From Methanomethylovorans sp041447285 (GTDB taxonomy: Archaea; Halobacteriota; Methanosarcinia; Methanosarcinales; Methanosarcinaceae), in assembly GCF_041447285.1 (NCBI RefSeq), contig NZ_JBGMEB010000011.1, positions 1-17,097 on the forward strand: a stretch of 17,097 nt of DNA, written 5' to 3'. A program made the translations under genes and the position numbers. Position 1 is the first letter of the stretch, and the number at the start of each line of letters is the position of its first letter. Positions 13,911 through 17,097 of the stretch are shown in pieces. The notes under the pieces were generated by a model. That model had not been told where the DNA came from. It did no database searches and saw nothing but the letters and a program-made list of their open reading frames with translations.

Positions 13911-13933
13911 CCAAAATAGAGTCTATTCTTTGG
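13911..13933 (-). promoter_or_regulatory. Candidate operator upstream of the DtxR-family gene
   Basis: Arms AATAGA (13915-13920) and TCTATT (13922-13927) are perfectly symmetric about a single G, and CCAAA/TTTGG outer arms (13911-13915 and 13929-13933) extend the symmetry with a two-base offset. It lies just upstream of a TATA-like TTAAATAAT (about 13887-13896, minus strand) of the regulator gene. Confidence 0.4.
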
Positions 13934-14017
13934 TTCTTTTTCTAAACAGGTCTAATGGGAAGGACTCTTTTAGGTAGATTGAGTTTAAGTGTGTGGCAAA
14001 GCCTGGACTAGAACATG

Positions 14018-14048
14018 ATTATAAAATGCATCTTTCTATTACTCCAAA
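14018..14048 (+). promoter_or_regulatory. Possible second plus-strand promoter with a half-operator
   Basis: A TATA-like ATTATAAAATG (about 14018-14028) is followed 19 bases after its ATAAA core by TACTCCAAA (14040-14048). That 9-mer equals one arm of the palindrome at 14301-14320, where the same arm starts 17 bases after its ATAAA core. No gene starts soon after it. Confidence 0.25.
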
Positions 14049-14111
14049 TAAGTTGGGTTAAGTTAAAATTTAGCTTTTTCCAGATCATTTCCTGTATATG
14101 GAGATAGAGGG

Positions 14112-14143
14112 TAAGTGAAAGAAAACTGTTTTTTCTTCACTTA
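14112..14143. ncRNA. Stable hairpin in intergenic DNA, possible structured RNA
   Basis: TAAGTGAA (14112-14119) pairs with TTCACTTA (14136-14143), and after one bulged A the stem continues with GAAAA (14121-14125) against TTTTC (14131-14135). Thirteen pairs close over a 5-base loop. No known gene ends here, so it is not an ordinary gene terminator. It could be a small RNA or leader element, or simply an inverted repeat at the DNA level. Confidence 0.25.
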
Positions 14144-14290
14144 TCTCAATCCGTGCCTTTTCATGTACAAATGGGGGTATATAGACCGCCAGATGATTTT
14201 TGGTGTTCTTTGCTCAACAATTTTTAATGAATGCTTAGTAGGTGTGTGTTCCCCTGTACATGAAATGCAAATGGTTTTACTCTGGTGAGA

Positions 14291-14320
14291 AATATAAAGT
14301 TTTTGGAGTATACTCCAAAA
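14291..14320 (+). promoter_or_regulatory. Promoter with perfect 20-bp palindromic operator, upstream of the CstB-like gene
   Basis: A TATA-like AATATAAAG (14291-14299) is followed at once by TTTTGGAGTA / TACTCCAAAA (14301-14320), a perfect uninterrupted palindrome. With archaeal spacing, transcription would start near 14318, so a bound dimer would block the initiation site. The leader would be about 148 bases. A later TATA-like TTTATTTGTA near 14421 is an alternative promoter. Confidence 0.6.
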
Positions 14321-14452
14321 TTGAATGTTATTTTAGACTAGTTACAAATAACTTGTCTCTGCTTGTCCTTATTCATGAATAAACTCATGGGCCGAGTATT
14401 CATAACTAATCATGTGAATCATTTATTTGTATCTATAACCAATATACAAATT

Positions 14453-14460
14453 GGGAGTGA
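14453..14460 (+). promoter_or_regulatory. Ribosome binding site fixing ATG 14466 for the CstB-like gene
   Basis: GGGAGTGA ends 5 bases before ATG 14466. The longer frame from TTG 14451 would place this site inside the coding sequence and has no site of its own. Confidence 0.7.
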
Positions 14461-14465
14461 AATTC

Positions 14466-15893
14466 ATGATAATACAGCAGTTCTTTACGAAAAAGATAGC
14501 ACACAGTTCCTATTTCCTGGGAGGGGACAAAACATGTGCTATAATAGATCCACGCAGGGATGCTGATATTTACATTGAGGTTGCCAGAGAGATGGGTACG
14601 AGAATCACTCATATCCTTGAAACTCATCTGCATGCCGATTTTATATCCGGGCATATGGACCTTGCACAGAAAACCGGAGCCACTATATATGGCCCCAGGT
14701 CTGCAAATTATGATTTTGATTATGTGCCTTTGTCAGAAGGCGATTCCTTTGAGTTAGAAGACATGATCATAAAAGTACTTGAAACTCCAGGACACACTCC
14801 TGAACACATTTCCTATGTGATAACAGATATGTCAAGAGGAAAAGAGCCTGTAGCCTTGTTCTGTGGAGACACCCTATTTGTGGGAGATGTGGGACGTCCT
14901 GATCTGTTTCCGGGAAGGGCGGAGGAACTTGCTTCTAAGCTTTACGACAGTCTGCACAATAAGATAATGGAACTGCCTGATACTTGTGAAATATATCCTG
15001 CCCATGGTGCAGGTTCTCTGTGTGGCCGAGCAATGGCAGCAAAGAGGACAAGTACTATAGGATATGAAAAGAAATTCAACTATGCATTGAATCTCAATGA
15101 TCGCAAGAAGTTCATAGATTCTCTTACACATGGTATGCCTGGTGCTCCTGATCATTTTGGCAGATGCACTTTTATAAACAAGCAGGGACCCTTGAAGATT
15201 ATAGATCTGCCACCTTTAAAAGAGCTGGAGCCGTTTGAATTTTCTTCACTTGCAGCTGATACTAGTACTTTTGTCTTGGATGTGCGCAACTTTGAAGCAT
15301 TCGGAGGACAGCATATCCCAGGAGCTTACAGCATTGATATTGACAGCAATTTTCCGACTTTTTCAGGATGGTTGCTTCCTCCCGAAAAAGATATCCTTCT
15401 GGTTTCAGAAGGGTATGAACAGGCAGTTGAGGCTTCCATTCAGTTGCGCAGAGTTGGACTCGACAGAATTTACGGATATTTGGTTGGAGGTATGTATGCA
15501 TGGGTTACGGCAGGTTTGCCTACAGGACATGTACCTCAGTTATCTTCTCATGAATTGCATCAACGCGTGATGCAAGGCAATGTTACTGTCTTGGTGGATG
15601 TAAGATCAGTAAGTGAATATGATAATTTTCATCTGCACAATGCCGTGAATATTCCAGTTGCTGATCTGAGAAAGAGATATGTAGAACTTGATCCGGCAAA
15701 AGAAACAATACTTATCTGTGGAAGTGGCCAGAGATCAAGCATGGGTGCAAGCCTTTTAAAACAAAAAAGTTTTGAAAAACTGTTCAACGTAGCAGGTGGA
15801 ATGAGAGGTTATGCAGCAGCCGGATTTGGTCCGGAATGTCCACTTTGTGCTTTGCCATGGGCATCTTTTCCTGTAAAATCAAATATGCAGTAG
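14466..15893 (+). CDS. Metallo-beta-lactamase / pseudo-rhodanese / rhodanese fusion (CstB-like persulfide dioxygenase-sulfurtransferase), 475 aa
   Basis: Residues 1-245 are a glyoxalase-II/ETHE1-type metallo-beta-lactamase domain: THLHAD (53-58), H110 in ETPGHTPEH, D135 in FCGDTLF, and H180 in YPAHGAGSLCG, with C186 close to the metal site. Residues 255-353 form a rhodanese fold that lacks the catalytic Cys (S314 in LLVSEGYEQ). Residues 358-458 form a second rhodanese with C418 in ILICGSGQRSSMGAS. The tail has CPLC (458-461). The order MBL, inactive rhodanese, active rhodanese is that of staphylococcal CstB, a non-haem iron enzyme that turns persulfides into thiosulfate using O2. A role in sulfane-sulfur or oxidant stress in this anaerobe is inference. 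The start is ATG 14466. It is monocistronic, with a palindromic operator upstream. Confidence 0.9.
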   Translation: MIIQQFFTKKIAHSSYFLGGDKTCAIIDPRRDADIYIEVAREMGTRITHILETHLHADFISGHMDLAQKTGATIYGPRSANYDFDYVPLSEGDSFELEDMIIKVLETPGHTPEHISYVITDMSRGKEPVALFCGDTLFVGDVGRPDLFPGRAEELASKLYDSLHNKIMELPDTCEIYPAHGAGSLCGRAMAAKRTSTIGYEKKFNYALNLNDRKKFIDSLTHGMPGAPDHFGRCTFINKQGPLKIIDLPPLKELEPFEFSSLAADTSTFVLDVRNFEAFGGQHIPGAYSIDIDSNFPTFSGWLLPPEKDILLVSEGYEQAVEASIQLRRVGLDRIYGYLVGGMYAWVTAGLPTGHVPQLSSHELHQRVMQGNVTVLVDVRSVSEYDNFHLHNAVNIPVADLRKRYVELDPAKETILICGSGQRSSMGASLLKQKSFEKLFNVAGGMRGYAAAGFGPECPLCALPWASFPVKSNMQ

Positions 15894-15980
15894 AATAGTG
15901 GATCAGGTATTATGCGGTTAATAATATTCTGTATATGAAATACTGGTTTGATGCGTAATTGCTCCTCAAAGACAGAGATA

Positions 15981-16019
15981 GTTTTATCTACAGATAGGTA
16001 AGTATCAATTGTGACAATT
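15981..16019 (+). promoter_or_regulatory. Candidate promoter of the PGF-CTERM gene with 13-bp interrupted palindrome
   Basis: A TATA-like GTTTTATCTA (15981-15990) is followed 16 bases later by AATTGT-G-ACAATT (16007-16019), symmetric about one G. The palindrome lies near the expected transcription start. AT-rich palindromes of this size can arise by chance. Confidence 0.3.
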
Positions 16020-16035
16020 CAATATGGGTGGTCAC

Positions 16036-16674
16036 ATGCTGAAAAGAAAAATATCCTATATGGTTATATCGTTGATCCTAATGTTTTCTCTCTCCCTTAC
16101 TGCACTTGCAGCAGATGGGAGAACTGCAGGAACTGATAGCCGCGCCTATGCTAACTCTGTTGTAGAAAAGGAATTGGGAGGCACGGCTAATTTCAATACT
16201 TACGATAATTACATTATTGGTGTCGTAGACATGAATAAGATCGAGCCCCTTTCATTGGGTGGAGGTTATGTAATAGTTGACATGGGAGCTAACGAGTTGA
16301 TCCTTGATGAGGAAGGGGATGACCTCAGAGTATATGAAAAGGATCAAATTTTTTATGGCAAGGATACTCCCGAAAAGTATGAGGTGTTTGTCAGCCAGGA
16401 TATGCAGACCTGGGAATCTCTTGGTGAGGGTCTGGGGACTGATGAATTCGATCTTGCCGATTCTAAACTAAGCTGGGCCAGATATGTAAAGATCGAAGAC
16501 AAGGAAACAATCACCACCGGCAGGGAACCTGGATCGGATATTGATGCGATCGAAGCTCTTCATTTTGGAGAAGAACCTAGGAGTGCCGTACCCGTACCTT
16601 CTACTCCTGGATTTGCAGTGGTTTCTTCTGTCATTGCATTAGTTGCACTTTTATTCTTAGAGAAAAAGAGATAA
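16036..16674 (+). CDS. Exported surface protein with galactose-binding-like domain and PGF-CTERM tail, 212 aa
   Basis: A Sec signal peptide (1-25, cleavage after TALA) precedes a beta-rich domain. The body matches the style of discoidin/galactose-binding-like modules in surface proteins: GGGYVIVDMGANELILDEEG (75-94), DDLRVYE (95-101), YEVFVSQDMQTWESLG (115-130), WARYVKIED (147-155) and EPGSDIDAIEALH (164-176). The C-terminus is a sorting signal: Pro/Ser spacer, PGF at 191-193, hydrophobic helix 194-208, then EKKR. This is the PGF-CTERM class, cleaved and lipid-anchored by archaeosortase A in haloarchaea; the archaeosortase is not in the window. ATG 16036 is chosen because GGTGG sits 5 bases upstream; ATG 16024 would add MGGH. 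The ligand is unknown. Confidence 0.85.
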   Translation: MLKRKISYMVISLILMFSLSLTALAADGRTAGTDSRAYANSVVEKELGGTANFNTYDNYIIGVVDMNKIEPLSLGGGYVIVDMGANELILDEEGDDLRVYEKDQIFYGKDTPEKYEVFVSQDMQTWESLGEGLGTDEFDLADSKLSWARYVKIEDKETITTGREPGSDIDAIEALHFGEEPRSAVPVPSTPGFAVVSSVIALVALLFLEKKR

Positions 16675-16699
16675 GGAACAATTTCCTTCTCTCATTTTA
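16668..16699 (+). terminator. Hairpin terminator of the PGF-CTERM gene
   Basis: GAGA and AAGGAA (16668-16678, one unpaired T between them) pair with TTCCTT and TCTC (16683-16693) over a 4-base loop, followed by ATTTTATT. The stem overlaps the stop codon. Confidence 0.55.
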
Positions 16700-16714
16700 T
16701 TCCTTACTACTTTT

Positions 16715-16903
16715 TTACGGCCCATATGAAAAACTATTGGGACAAAGGATTGCTTTTACCAGATTGAAAAAATCGATTATTTCCTCAATGGAAGAAATGA
16801 GGAGGACCAAAATAAGAAGTGCAATAAGAATCTCTGCATAATCAAGAGTTGTATTTGCCAGTGGGTGAGATCCACCAGCTTTTCTGTAAAGAGTGCTGGC
16901 CAT
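16715..16903 (-). CDS. Unrecognised small membrane protein, 62 aa
   Basis: I do not recognise this family. From ATG 16903 the product is 62 residues: a polar N-terminus (MASTLYRKAGGSHPLANTT), one strongly hydrophobic segment (EILIALLILVLLISS, about 23-38), an acidic amphipathic stretch (IEEIIDFFN) and a short tail with one Cys. AAGGGA lies 5 bases before this ATG. The same frame is open upstream to ATG 16996, which would give 93 residues but has a poor ribosome binding site. A minus-strand TATA-like TTATATTA near 17008-17015 fits a leader ahead of 16903 better than it fits 16996. The gene converges with the PGF-CTERM gene. A single-pass membrane protein of unknown role is as far as the sequence goes; a chance ORF remains possible. 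Confidence 0.5.
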   Translation of the reverse strand: MASTLYRKAGGSHPLANTTLDYAEILIALLILVLLISSIEEIIDFFNLVKAILCPNSFSYGP

Positions 16904-17097
16904 ATCTATCCCTTCGTTATAACTTTTATCGTTTTTTGCATTAAAAGGTTTTGGATAATTATAACGGATATAGGGGCCTTTGAAAATAGAAATCATTTCT
17001 AGGATTAATATAACTTATTTTCTCTATCTTAGTATCAATCCATATTCCCCCTTCAAATGTACATCACAGAACAGGGTTAATTTTCATTTTACTCTAA

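Larger units (their letters stand above)
13866..14465. other. 600-base divergent intergenic region rich in candidate signals
   Basis: No ORF with a good ribosome binding site. A 41-codon frame from ATG 14163 has none. The region contains an imperfect palindrome before the regulator (13911-13933), a TATA-like box followed by a TACTCCAAA half-site (14018-14048), a stable hairpin (14112-14143), and a TATA-like box followed by a perfect 20-bp palindrome (14291-14320). These suggest a second, unannotated plus-strand transcript as well as the two flanking promoters. Confidence 0.5.

Noticed and set aside
14163..14288. 41-codon plus-strand ORF in the 600-base intergenic region
   Set aside because: No ribosome binding site before the ATG and an unremarkable sequence; left as intergenic.

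Overview
The window looks like chromosomal DNA from a methylotrophic or aceticlastic methanogen of the order Methanosarcinales. The support is a group II chaperonin (thermosome), an archaeal Orc1/Cdc6 initiator, an adjacent YcaO-TfuA pair of the kind that thioamidates methyl-coenzyme M reductase in Methanosarcina, a surface protein with a PGF-CTERM tail, AT-rich intergenic DNA with TATA-like boxes, and strong GGAGG/GGTGA ribosome binding sites. No rRNA, tRNA, IS element, CRISPR array or phage gene was seen. I do not assign a genus.

Layout. 1-2310: a 57-residue basic protein of a small archaeal family, then the thermosome with a promoter inside an inverted repeat and a clear hairpin/T-run terminator. 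2328-5496 (minus strand): a 51-residue protein, a SufS-type cysteine desulfurase, a GNAT acetyltransferase and an Orc1/Cdc6 protein; the last two use TTG starts fixed by strong ribosome binding sites. 5880-7916 (minus): a CPA2 cation/proton antiporter with a cytoplasmic universal-stress-like tail. 8434-10370 (plus): ycaO-tfuA, stop and start overlapping. 10504-10827 (plus): an EmrE-like small multidrug transporter. 10865-13865 (minus): an operon of DtxR-family regulator, metal-binding lipoprotein, ATPase and permease (Znu/Mnt type). 13866-14465: a 600-base divergent intergenic region rich in signals, including a perfect 20-bp palindrome just after a TATA-like box. 14466-15893 (plus): a metallo-beta-lactamase / pseudo-rhodanese / rhodanese fusion resembling CstB. 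16036-16674 (plus): an exported PGF-CTERM protein. 16715-16903 (minus): a small membrane protein.

How the genes may work together. Three separate loci handle sulfane sulfur or thio-modification (SufS, YcaO/TfuA, the CstB-like enzyme), but they have separate promoters and I do not claim one system. The best leads are the undescribed 51-residue protein before sufS, the palindrome controlling the CstB-like gene together with a possible second promoter and hairpin in the same intergenic region, the inverted repeat around the thermosome TATA box, and a DtxR-family regulator whose metal ligands depart from the classic pattern.
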